Positions 1-7,434 of a stretch of 33,547 nt of DNA are shown here, one piece after another (position 1 is the stretch's first letter; every line of letters begins with the position of its first letter). Source of the DNA: Hyphomicrobiales bacterium (GTDB taxonomy: Bacteria; Pseudomonadota; Alphaproteobacteria; Rhizobiales; Beijerinckiaceae); NCBI GenBank assembly GCA_900470095.1, contig UBZM01000013.1, positions 1-33,547 on the forward strand. The letters are read 5' to 3'. Under the pieces are notes generated by a model. That model had not been told where the DNA came from, did not search any database, and worked only from the letters and a program-made list of their open reading frames with translations. Made by a program: the position numbers and the translations under genes.

Positions 1-279
1 TTGAGAGCTCACATCTAGCGGGTCGCCGCTGCGCCCGCGTCCTTGGGCGATCATGGTGCGGACACGGCCGATCTTGGGCGCCTGACGGGTTCGACCCAGC
101 GCCGATATGTGCCGACTGATTGATGACAGCCACTACGGTGGCGTAGCCGCCCCTCCGTGCGACATGTCCAATGGTTCCTCTGACCAGGATCATCATGGCG
201 CTGCGGTAGCAACAGGCTTGACCTATACATATCCCAGCGGTTATGAGTTTTATCGATAGCCAATGAGTTATGAGTTCCG
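1..279. other. Left-edge region without a supported gene
   Basis: I see no coding region here that I can support. The leftward frame from about position 140 to position 1 stays open, with an ATG at 53-51, and could be the start of a gene running off the left edge, but it resembles nothing I recognise. The right part holds the likely promoter of the arsR operon. Confidence 0.4.
218..246 (+). promoter_or_regulatory. Putative sigma70-type promoter of the arsR operon
   Basis: A TTGACC hexamer at 218-223 is followed after exactly 17 bases by TTATGA at 241-246, about 34 bases before the arsR start. Spacing and sequence fit a housekeeping promoter. ArsR-type regulators usually bind their own promoter, so autoregulation is likely, but I see no clear operator palindrome. 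Confidence 0.45.
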
Positions 280-603
280 ATGCTGAACACTCACGACGCG
301 CTCTTCAGAACGCTCGCCGATCCGACGCGGCGGGGCATTTTCGAACGGCTGTGTCGCGAAGGAGAGCAGACGGTCGGGGCATTGACGGCTCAAGCCGGAA
401 TCTCGCAACCGGCCGTCTCAAAGCATCTCGGCATTCTGAAGCAGGCCGGGTTGGTGCGGGATCGCCACGAAGGTCGCCAGACGCATTATAGCGCGCAAAT
501 CGGCGCCCTCGGCCCGCTGATCGACTGGACGAACCAAATGGCCGGGTTCTGGCAAAGTAAATTCGATGACCTCGAAGACCTGCTGAAGAGGATGGACCAA
601 TGA
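280..603 (+). CDS. ArsR-family winged-helix transcriptional regulator
   Basis: A 107-residue protein of typical ArsR/SmtB length. The helix-turn-helix lies around residues 34-56, with a recognition helix containing QPAVSKHL, followed by the wing around GRQTHYSA. I see no cysteine cluster of the metal-sensing kind, so this is probably the metal-independent subgroup that is commonly paired with an AHSA1/SRPBCC protein. The stop overlaps the start of the next gene (ATGA at 600-603), so the two are translationally coupled. It most likely represses its own operon; the ligand is unknown. Confidence 0.9.
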   Translation: MLNTHDALFRTLADPTRRGIFERLCREGEQTVGALTAQAGISQPAVSKHLGILKQAGLVRDRHEGRQTHYSAQIGALGPLIDWTNQMAGFWQSKFDDLEDLLKRMDQ

Positions 604-1010
604 ACGAAACGTCGACCGAAACGCTCTCGGTCGTTGTCGAGCGGGAGATAGCCCATCCGCCGGAAAAGCTCTGGCGTGCTCTCACGCAACCACATCTCAT
701 CGAGGAGTGGCTGATGAAGAACAACTTCAAGCCCGATGTGGGCCACCGGTTCGATCTCAGCGCGGACTGGGGTGTCGTCCAGTGTCAAATACAGGCGATC
801 GAGCCGAATAAAACGCTGACCTATACGTGGAATACCAAGGATCTCGAGAGCGTCGTCACCTGGACGCTCATCCCCACAAGCACTGGGACCTTCCTGCGGA
901 TGGAGCAGACGGGATTCAGGCCGGACCAGCAGCCCTATTACAGGGGAGCGCAGGCTGGCTGGCAGCGGTTCTTCGGAAACCTGGAAGAGGTCATGGCGCG
1001 GACGGTTTGA
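600..1010 (+). CDS. SRPBCC/AHSA1-family protein
   Basis: A 136-residue protein of the START-like (SRPBCC) fold, AHSA1 subgroup. The N-terminal pattern REIAHPPEKLWRALTQP, the middle strand LTYTWNTKD and a C-terminal long helix starting near GAQAGWQRFFGNLEEVM are typical of the family. These proteins form a hydrophobic cavity that binds a small ligand or assists protein folding, and they are often encoded behind an ArsR regulator, as here. The overlap with arsR supports one operon. The ligand cannot be told from the sequence. Confidence 0.88.
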   Translation: MNETSTETLSVVVEREIAHPPEKLWRALTQPHLIEEWLMKNNFKPDVGHRFDLSADWGVVQCQIQAIEPNKTLTYTWNTKDLESVVTWTLIPTSTGTFLRMEQTGFRPDQQPYYRGAQAGWQRFFGNLEEVMARTV

Positions 1011-1058
1011 CGTCTGCGTCGCCTGATCCGCTGCACCATGCCTTCAGAGGAGGTCCCA

Positions 1059-1289
1059 ATGAACTGGAACGACTGGATTCGGCAGATCCACCGCTGGATG
1101 TCGATTATCTTTACGGTGGTCGTCATCGCGATCTTCATCGCTTTGGGCCTTGGGAAGCAGCCTGCCGAATGGGTGTATTTCCTGCCGCTGTTCCCGCTTT
1201 TCATACTTGTGCCCACCGGTCTCTACATGTTCGTCCTGCCATACGCCGCCAAATCAGGCGGCGGGCGACGAACCGCCAGACAGCAGTGA
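1059..1289 (+). CDS. Small two-helix membrane protein
   Basis: A 76-residue protein with two predicted membrane segments, about residues 14-33 and 39-60, and a basic C-terminus. I chose the ATG at 1059 because a strong AGAGGAGGT ribosome binding site sits just before it; an upstream in-frame ATG at 1038 has no such site. It lies between the AHSA1 gene and the DUF1801 gene on the same strand, with 48 and 2 bases of spacing, so it is probably in the same operon. Similar short proteins accompany ArsR/AHSA1 pairs in related bacteria, but the function is unknown. Confidence 0.75.
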   Translation: MNWNDWIRQIHRWMSIIFTVVVIAIFIALGLGKQPAEWVYFLPLFPLFILVPTGLYMFVLPYAAKSGGGRRTARQQ

Positions 1290-1291
1290 AA

Positions 1292-1810
1292 ATGATGGCC
1301 GGGATGTCCAGGAAGCCGGAGCAGGTCACGGAGAACGAGGCCGCCGAGCCGATTGCGGGGAAGCGGGTCAAGCCGCGCAAATCGGCGCTGAAGGCGCAGC
1401 CGGGCGAGGTCGTCCTCCTCTCGGGTGGCAATCCCCAGATTGCCAAGGGTTATGGTGATGCCCCCGTGCAGGCCTATATCGCGGCCATGCCAGGCTGGAA
1501 AAGCGATGTCGGACGCCGCCTCGATGCCGTCATCGAACGTACCGTTCCCGCCGTGCGCAAGGCGGTCAAATGGAATTCGCCCTTCTATGGAGTCGCAGAC
1601 CAGGACCAAGGCTGGTTCCTCGGCTTTCATTGCATGACCAAATACGTGAAAGTGGCGTTCTTCCGCGGGGCATCGCTGAGGCCGGTTCCGCCTGGCGCAT
1701 CAAAGCAGAAGGACGTGCGCTATCTCGATATCCATGAGGGCGAACTCGACGAGGCGCAGTTCGCCGCTTGGGTGAAACAAGCCAGCCAGCTGCCCGGCGA
1801 GAAAATGTAA
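1292..1810 (+). CDS. DUF1801 domain protein
   Basis: A 172-residue protein. The C-terminal two thirds match the DUF1801 (YdhG-like) pattern: a helix with VQAYIAAMPGW, the core KAVKWNSPFYGV, then a strand with GWFLGFHCMTKYVKVAFF and a C-terminal helix. The N-terminal 40 residues are basic and probably disordered. The ATG at 1292 is only 2 bases after the previous stop; an ATG immediately after it is an equally good start. The frame is open far upstream but that part lies over the two preceding genes and is not real. Members are small cytosolic proteins without a firmly known activity, often in stress-type operons with AHSA1 proteins. Confidence 0.82.
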   Translation: MMAGMSRKPEQVTENEAAEPIAGKRVKPRKSALKAQPGEVVLLSGGNPQIAKGYGDAPVQAYIAAMPGWKSDVGRRLDAVIERTVPAVRKAVKWNSPFYGVADQDQGWFLGFHCMTKYVKVAFFRGASLRPVPPGASKQKDVRYLDIHEGELDEAQFAAWVKQASQLPGEKM

Positions 1811-2082
1811 GCCGTCGGTTGGACGTGCCCGGCACAGGCGAACGCGGCGTCATCGACCAGACAAACCTTGGCACGGCCCCCGGCTCCACCCAGAGGACCG
1901 GTGCGTGCTGCCAAGCAAGCCCGTCCTCTCCCCTCATGAGCAGCGACGCGCTATATCGCTACGAGCGGGCTTCGTGATCAGCCCCCCTTTCTGCGCACGG
2001 CCGGATTGCGCTGTCTCCGGCTTGAACGATACGGTGACCGGGCGCAGATAAGTGTAACTGCACATTACTCTGAGAGGTCGTC
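1811..2082. other. Intergenic region, no gene seen
   Basis: Between the DUF1801 gene and the thiolase gene I see no supported coding region and no clear terminator. The final part should contain the thiolase promoter. A purine-rich GAGAGG precedes the thiolase ATG. Confidence 0.5.
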
Positions 2083-3252
2083 ATGAGCGCTGCAATCGTC
2101 GGCTGGGCCCACACGCCATTCGGCAAGCAGGATGCCGAAACCATCGAGAGCCTGATCGTCCGCGTGGCGACGGACGCGCTGGTCGATGCCGGCATTACCG
2201 CCGAACAGGTCGATGAGATCGTTCTCGGCCACTACAATGCAGGCTTCTCCGCCCAGGATTTCACGGCCTCGCTCGTGCTGCAGGCGGACCCGGCGCTGCG
2301 CTTCAAGCCGACGACGCGGGTCGAGAATGCCTGTGCCACCGGCTCGGCCGCCGTGCACCAGGGCGTGCGCGCCATCAAGGCCGGCGATGCCAAGATCGTC
2401 CTCGTCGTCGGCGTCGAGCAGATGACCAAGACACCTTCGGCCGATATCGGCAAATTCCTGCTCAAGGCCTCCTATCTGCCGGAAGATGGCGAGACACCCG
2501 GTGGCTTCGCCGGCGTGTTCGGCAAGATTGCCGCCGCCTATTTCCAGCGCCATGGCGATCAGTCGGATGCACTCGCCATGATCGCGGCCAAGAACCACAA
2601 GAATGGCGTCGAGAACCCCTATGCGCAGATGCGCAAGGATCTCGGCTTCGCCTTCTGCCGCGAGGAGAGCGAGAAGAACCCCTATGTCGCCGGGCCGCTG
2701 AAGCGCACCGATTGTTCGCTGGTTTCGGACGGCGCTGCCGCGCTCGTGCTGGCCGATCAGGCGACGGCGATGGAAATGCGCCGGGCCGTCGGCTTCCGTG
2801 GCATGGCCCATGTCCAGGACTTCCTGCCGATGTCGAAGCGCGACATCCTCAAATTCGACGGCTGTGCCGAAGCCTGGAGGAAGGCGCTCGCCGATGCCGG
2901 CGTCACGCTGGATGATCTCTCCTTCGTCGAGACGCATGACTGCTTCACCGTTGCCGAACTGATCGAATACGAGGCGATGGGCCTGACGAAAGAAGGCGAG
3001 GGCGCCCGCGCCATCAAGGAAGGCTGGACGCAGAAGGACGGCAAGCTGCCGGTCAATGTCTCCGGCGGCCTGAAGGCCAAGGGCCATCCGATCGGCGCGA
3101 CCGGCGTCTCGATGCATGTGCTCAGCGCCATGCAGCTCACTGGCGAGGCGCCCGAAGGCATGCAGGTCCAGGACGCACGCCTGGGCGGTATCTTCAACAT
3201 GGGTGGGGCTGCGGTGGCCAACTATGTCTCGGTGCTCGAGCGGATCAAGTGA
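2083..3252 (+). CDS. Thiolase-family acetyl-CoA acetyltransferase (SCP2/SCPx-like)
   Basis: A 389-residue thiolase-fold enzyme that would condense or cleave acyl-CoAs in the cytosol. The nucleophilic cysteine is C84 in ENACATGSAA; H285 in THDCFTVAE and H335 in KGHPIGATG are the other active-site positions. The HDCF block in place of the NEAF of classical degradative thiolases is typical of the SCP2-thiolase/SCPx-like branch, which tends to act on branched or unusual acyl chains. The start is the ATG after GAGAGG. The MFS transporter gene begins 9 bases downstream, so the two are probably co-transcribed, but the substrate linking them is unknown. Confidence 0.9.
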   Translation: MSAAIVGWAHTPFGKQDAETIESLIVRVATDALVDAGITAEQVDEIVLGHYNAGFSAQDFTASLVLQADPALRFKPTTRVENACATGSAAVHQGVRAIKAGDAKIVLVVGVEQMTKTPSADIGKFLLKASYLPEDGETPGGFAGVFGKIAAAYFQRHGDQSDALAMIAAKNHKNGVENPYAQMRKDLGFAFCREESEKNPYVAGPLKRTDCSLVSDGAAALVLADQATAMEMRRAVGFRGMAHVQDFLPMSKRDILKFDGCAEAWRKALADAGVTLDDLSFVETHDCFTVAELIEYEAMGLTKEGEGARAIKEGWTQKDGKLPVNVSGGLKAKGHPIGATGVSMHVLSAMQLTGEAPEGMQVQDARLGGIFNMGGAAVANYVSVLERIK

Positions 3253-3261
3253 CCGTCTGAC

Positions 3262-4458
3262 GTGACGATCTTCCTGGCGCTGCTGCCGGCCTATATCCTC
3301 TCGATCTTCTACCGATCCTTCCTGAGCGTCATCGCCAGCCCGGTGATGACGGATCTGGGGATCGGACCGCGCGAGCTGGGATTTCTGGGCGCGGCCTGGT
3401 TCATCACCTTCGCCCTGGCGCAGTTCCCGGTCGGCTGGGCGCTCGACCGGCTGGGGCCGCGCCGGACCGTCGCCGTGACGATGGCAATCGGCTCGGCCGG
3501 AGCCTTCCTCTTCGCGACGGCGACCCACGCCGTCACCGGCACGCTCGGCATGGCGATGCTCGGGCTTGGCTGCTCGCCGATCTTCATGTCGGCGCTGTTC
3601 CTGTTCGCACGCACGCAAGATCCCAAGCGCTTCGGTTTCCTGACCTCGGCCTTCATCGGCCTCGGCTCGATCGGCAATCTCGTCGGCGCGGGCCCGCTGG
3701 CGGTCGCGGCTGCTCGCTTCGGCTGGCGGCCAGCGATGCTGGTCGTGGCCGCCAGCTTCCTGGCCGCGACCGTGGTCGCCGCCGCGCTGGTTCGTGATCC
3801 GCCCAGGGCCAAGGCGGCCTCAGGCGGTGACGAAGGCCTGCTCAAGGGTCTGCGGAGCATTCTCGCGCTCCGTCCGCTCTGGCTGCTCGCGCCGATCACC
3901 TTCAGCGGCTACGCGATCATCGCGACGGTCCGCGGTCTCTGGATCGCTCCCTTCATGAGCGACGTGCACGGTTTCGATGCGATCGCCAGCGGCCATGTCG
4001 CAACCGTGATGGCGCTGACCATGATCGCCGGAGCCTTCCTCTATGGTGGACTCGAACAGCGGCTCGGCCGCAGCAAGCCGCTGGTCCTGTGGGGGACGGT
4101 GCTGACCGCGCTCTGTTTCATCGCGCTGGCGCTCTGGGGGGATGCGCACGCGGCGCTGGCCATCGGCCTGTTCGCGTTGATCGGCGCGACGGGCTTCACC
4201 TACGCGGTGCTGATGGCGCATGCACGGCTGTTCTTTCCCGAGCACCTGATCGGGCGTGGCATGACCTGCATCAATTTCCTGTTCATTGCGGGCGCGGCGG
4301 CGATCCAGTCCGGCTCGGGCTGGTTCATTGCCGAGCAGCGCCAGGCCGGGCTCGACGCCGCGACCACCCTTGCCCATCTCCATTGGGGCTTTGCGGCGCT
4401 GCTCCTCGTCCCGAGCGCGGTCTACGCCTTCATGCCGGAGCGGCCGGTCAAGAGCTGA
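3262..4458 (+). CDS. MFS transporter
   Basis: A 398-residue major facilitator with about 12 hydrophobic segments. The loop between helices 2 and 3 holds the family signature as GWALDRLGPRRT. The predicted start is a GTG nine bases after the thiolase stop, and the first helix begins almost at once (FLALLPAYILSIFYRSF), so no long N-terminal tail is missing. It sits in the cytoplasmic membrane. Co-transcription with the thiolase suggests an organic acid or acyl substrate, but this is only inference. The gene ends 5 bases from the convergent bolA gene. Confidence 0.88.
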   Translation: MTIFLALLPAYILSIFYRSFLSVIASPVMTDLGIGPRELGFLGAAWFITFALAQFPVGWALDRLGPRRTVAVTMAIGSAGAFLFATATHAVTGTLGMAMLGLGCSPIFMSALFLFARTQDPKRFGFLTSAFIGLGSIGNLVGAGPLAVAAARFGWRPAMLVVAASFLAATVVAAALVRDPPRAKAASGGDEGLLKGLRSILALRPLWLLAPITFSGYAIIATVRGLWIAPFMSDVHGFDAIASGHVATVMALTMIAGAFLYGGLEQRLGRSKPLVLWGTVLTALCFIALALWGDAHAALAIGLFALIGATGFTYAVLMAHARLFFPEHLIGRGMTCINFLFIAGAAAIQSGSGWFIAEQRQAGLDAATTLAHLHWGFAALLLVPSAVYAFMPERPVKS

Positions 4459-4463
4459 TCGGC

Positions 4464-4736
4464 TCAGGCCTCGCCCGGCGCCTTGGCGACGATCGCCAGC
4501 GCATGCACCCGATCGGCCAGTTCCTGGGCCAGCGCCGCATTGACCAGCCGATGACGCTCCAGCCGGCTCTTGCCGGCAAAGGCGGAGGAGACGACCTCCA
4601 CGCGAAAATGCGTTTCGCCGCCCTCGCGCCAGCCACCATGGCCCTGGTGCTGATGCGATTCATCGATGACACGCAGATGCTCCGGCGCCAGCGCCGTTTC
4701 GATCTTGCTGGTGATGCGTTCCGCCATGCTTGTCAT
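4464..4736 (-). CDS. BolA-family protein
   Basis: A 90-residue protein of BolA length and pattern: an N-terminal helix (ITSKIETALAPEHLRVID), a histidine-rich loop (SHQHQGHG), then the nucleic-acid-binding-like part FRVEVVSSAFAGKSRLERHRLV. BolA proteins pair with monothiol glutaredoxins to handle or sense iron-sulphur clusters and may act as regulators. In related alphaproteobacteria a bolA gene commonly lies next to a J-domain protein gene, which is found here at 6677-7297 beyond a carboxypeptidase gene. It is read leftward, divergent from the carboxypeptidase. Confidence 0.9.
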   Translation of the reverse strand: MTSMAERITSKIETALAPEHLRVIDESHQHQGHGGWREGGETHFRVEVVSSAFAGKSRLERHRLVNAALAQELADRVHALAIVAKAPGEA

Positions 4737-4852
4737 CTGTCGCCTCGTTCCGCTGGGCCGTCAGCAATCGCGGATTGCTTGTCCGGTCTCCGTCGCCGTT
4801 TCATAGTCGCCGCCTGGTGTCAGGTGAATGCGGCATTTCGCTGGAGGTTGGG

Positions 4853-6490
4853 ATGAAGACGAGAACGGCGTTCGCTCTAGGGGCTTTGGCGCTGCTCGGA
4901 GCCGGTCCCGCCCTGGCGCAGGAGGAAGGCAAGGTCGCCGACTACCAGCAGAGCGAGGCCGTGCTTGCCCGCTACAAATCCGTTCCGATCCCGCTGGCGA
5001 CGCCGTCGCTGACACGCGGCACGCCCGGGCTGACCACGCAGGCCGAGCTTGCCGCCTTCGTTGCCGATCTCGCCGCCAAGGCGCCGGCCCAGGTCGTGCT
5101 CGGCTCGCTCGGTACGTCGCAGCAGGGGCGGGATCTGCCCTATCTGATCTTTTCCAAGGAAGGCGCCAGGGATGCGGCGGCGCTCAGGGCGCTGGGGCGG
5201 CCCATCGTCTGGTTCGTCGGCCAGCAGCACGGCAACGAGCCGGCCGGTGGCGAAGCGATGCTCGCGCTCGCCCATGATCTTGCCACGACTGACCTCAAGG
5301 CCGCGCTCGACAAGCTGGTGGTGGTGATCGTGCCGCGCACCAACCCCGACGGGGCGGCGGCCGACAAGCGCACCGGTGCCAATGGCTTCGATCTCAACCG
5401 GGATCATTTGCTGCTGACCTTGCCGGAGACGAAGGCGCTGCATGCCAAGCTCGCCGAGCTGCCGCCCGACGTCATCGTCGACGTGCATGAGTTCTCGGTC
5501 GCCAACCGCTGGCTCGAGAAATTCGGCGGCCTCAACGCCGCCGATGCGATGATCCTCTACGCCACCAATCCGGCCGTGCCGCAGCCGACGACGAAGCTCG
5601 CATCCGAGCTGGTCAAGCCGGCGATGGACAAGGCGATGGCAGAGAAGGGGCTCTCCTCCTTCTGGTACTTCACCACGGGCTACAACAAGGACGACAAGAT
5701 CGTCTCGATGGGCGGCAATGCACCCGGCATCGCCCGCAACCTGTTCGGACTTTCGGGCGCGGTCTCCTTCCTGATCGAGACGCGCGGCGTCGGCCTCAGG
5801 CTCGAGAACCTGGAGCGGCGCATCGCGACGCATTACGTCATTTCCCGGTCGGTTCTCGATACGGTTGCCGCCAATGACAAGGCGGTGCTTCAGGCGGTCG
5901 CGGCTGCGCGCGGCGAACTGGCGAAGAACGAGGGCGAGCTCGTCGTCGGCCACCGCATCGCGACCGTCAAGATGGCGATCCCGCTGGTCAATCCCGACAC
6001 GGCTGCCGACATGCCGACGGAAGTCGATTTCCGCGACTCGCGCCAGGTGACGGTCACCGGGCGCCGGGCGCGGCCCGAAGGCTATATCGTGCTGGCCTCG
6101 GGCCAGCCTGCGGTTGAGGCCCTGAAGCTGAAGGGCATCGCCGTCTGCGCCTTGGGCGGGCCGGCCTCGCTCGACGTAGAGGCCTTCGTGGTCGAGCAGA
6201 AGGGGACAGTGAAGAAGGCCGACCGCGAGAACATCAATCCGGACCAGGCGGTGAAGGTCGAGCTCAGGCCGCGCCGGCTGGACGTTCCGGCGACCGCAGT
6301 TTTCGTGCCGATGAGGCAATCGGGCGCGAATGTCATCGCCGCCTCATTCGAGCCGGATTCTCCGGGCTCTCATGTCGGCGTCGGCTTGGTCGAGGTGGCG
6401 GCGGATTCGGGCGAGGCTCCGATCTACCGTGTGCCGCGCGGGGCCAGGCCGATATTGGCTTCGGGCGGTGACCCCGCATGCAGCCGTTGA
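4853..6490 (+). CDS. Secreted M14-family zinc carboxypeptidase
   Basis: A 545-residue protein with an N-terminal signal peptide (residues 1-22, ending in GPALAQ). The zinc site of M14 peptidases is visible as H126 and E129 in QQHGNEPAGG and H212 in VDVHEFS. The substrate-binding LNRDH is at 181-185 and the catalytic glutamate is E309 in FLIETRG. The last 200 residues form an extra domain without known motifs. I chose the ATG at 4853, with GGAGG before it, over the upstream in-frame start at 4730 because it gives a clean signal peptide. It probably acts in the periplasm on peptides. Confidence 0.88.
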   Translation: MKTRTAFALGALALLGAGPALAQEEGKVADYQQSEAVLARYKSVPIPLATPSLTRGTPGLTTQAELAAFVADLAAKAPAQVVLGSLGTSQQGRDLPYLIFSKEGARDAAALRALGRPIVWFVGQQHGNEPAGGEAMLALAHDLATTDLKAALDKLVVVIVPRTNPDGAAADKRTGANGFDLNRDHLLLTLPETKALHAKLAELPPDVIVDVHEFSVANRWLEKFGGLNAADAMILYATNPAVPQPTTKLASELVKPAMDKAMAEKGLSSFWYFTTGYNKDDKIVSMGGNAPGIARNLFGLSGAVSFLIETRGVGLRLENLERRIATHYVISRSVLDTVAANDKAVLQAVAAARGELAKNEGELVVGHRIATVKMAIPLVNPDTAADMPTEVDFRDSRQVTVTGRRARPEGYIVLASGQPAVEALKLKGIAVCALGGPASLDVEAFVVEQKGTVKKADRENINPDQAVKVELRPRRLDVPATAVFVPMRQSGANVIAASFEPDSPGSHVGVGLVEVAADSGEAPIYRVPRGARPILASGGDPACSR

Positions 6491-6599
6491 GACTGGCGCA
6501 GCGCGTCATTATCTAGGACGCATTGACGGCCACCCGGATTGCTGGGATTCTGACGCGATCGGGGCCGATCTCTGCAGCGTTTCGAATGTATCCGCCGCA

Positions 6600-6629
6600 G
6601 GCGCCTGACAGCGCCTGACAGCGCCTGTC
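6600..6629. repeat. Three tandem copies of a 10-bp unit
   Basis: The unit GCGCCTGACA occurs twice in a row at 6601-6620, followed by a third, diverged copy GCGCCTGTCG, in the 186-base gap between the carboxypeptidase and J-domain genes. It may be slippage or a regulatory element of the J-domain gene. Confidence 0.7.
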
Positions 6630-6676
6630 GTGCAGAGCTTGTCCGTTTGGCTTTCCGCCCGCATAACCGAGAGACC

Positions 6677-7297
6677 ATGAATTTCAATTCTCGCCTTTTC
6701 GACCGGATCAGGATCGGCCCTTCCGAGGCGGAAGAAGTGGTCGAGACTGTGGCTGTGCGCTGCGACCATTCCGGTTGCCAGCGCGCTGGTGAATTCCGCG
6801 CGCCGAAGGGCAGGGGGCGGGAAGGCCAATTCTTCCAGTTCTGCCTCGAACATGTGAAGGCCTATAACGCGACCTATAACTACTTCTCCGGCATGAATGA
6901 CGAGGCGCTCGCCGCCTATCAGAAGCAGGAAGAGATCGGCCACCGGCCAACCTGGAAACTCGGCGTCAATTCCAAGGCGGCACGCATGTCGCAGCGCGGA
7001 CGCGCGGCGGCTGCCGGCGATGCGGGGCCCGAGGTGCAGGACGGTTTCAACATTTTTGGCACGCGCAGGGAGCAGCAGGCGGCAAAGCCGGAGCCCCGCG
7101 TCGGCGCCGTGGCGCGCAAGGCACTGGATGCGCTTGGGTTGGACGACACGGCCGATTCCGTCGCGATCAAGGCGCGCTACAAGGAACTGGTGAAGCGCTT
7201 CCATCCCGACGCCAATGGTGGCGACCGCTCGCGCGAAGGCACGCTGCAAGAAATCCTCAAGGCGTACCAGCAGTTGAAGACCACGGGTCTGGTCTGA
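6677..7297 (+). CDS. J-domain (DnaJ-like) co-chaperone
   Basis: A 206-residue protein with a C-terminal J domain of about 60 residues (145-206), including the diagnostic HPD at 176-178 in KRFHPDANGG. The J domain would stimulate ATP hydrolysis by a DnaK-type partner. The N-terminal part holds cysteines and a histidine spaced like a small zinc-binding site (C29, C34, C56, H59). I prefer the ATG at 6677 to an upstream ATG at 6647 because the N-terminus MNFNSRLFDRIRI is typical of the alphaproteobacterial family. In many relatives this gene neighbours bolA and the cobalt chelatase genes; no cobS is seen here. Confidence 0.9.
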   Translation: MNFNSRLFDRIRIGPSEAEEVVETVAVRCDHSGCQRAGEFRAPKGRGREGQFFQFCLEHVKAYNATYNYFSGMNDEALAAYQKQEEIGHRPTWKLGVNSKAARMSQRGRAAAAGDAGPEVQDGFNIFGTRREQQAAKPEPRVGAVARKALDALGLDDTADSVAIKARYKELVKRFHPDANGGDRSREGTLQEILKAYQQLKTTGLV

Positions 7298-7434
7298 GAC
7301 CACTTATCGGGCCCTCCGGGATGGCTGTGTGACGCAACCTGCTGCGCCGCCGGTGCGCCAACTCGCTCCGGCTCGCCCCAGCTGAACCCCGGCGCGTTTG
7401 CCCATGACGCGCCTGATTCTCTATTCTTGCGCTT

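Noticed and set aside
1..140. Open minus-strand frame reaching the left edge
   Set aside because: Too short to judge and similar to nothing I know; kept only as a note in the left-edge entry.
2065..3618. 517-codon open frame on the minus strand over the thiolase and MFS genes
   Set aside because: The translation is arginine-, histidine- and glutamate-rich shadow sequence typical of the antisense frame of a GC-rich gene; the plus strand has clear thiolase and MFS motifs.
4877..6319. 480-codon minus-strand open frame over the M14 carboxypeptidase
   Set aside because: Antisense shadow of a GC-rich gene; no motif, while the plus strand has a signal peptide and zinc site.
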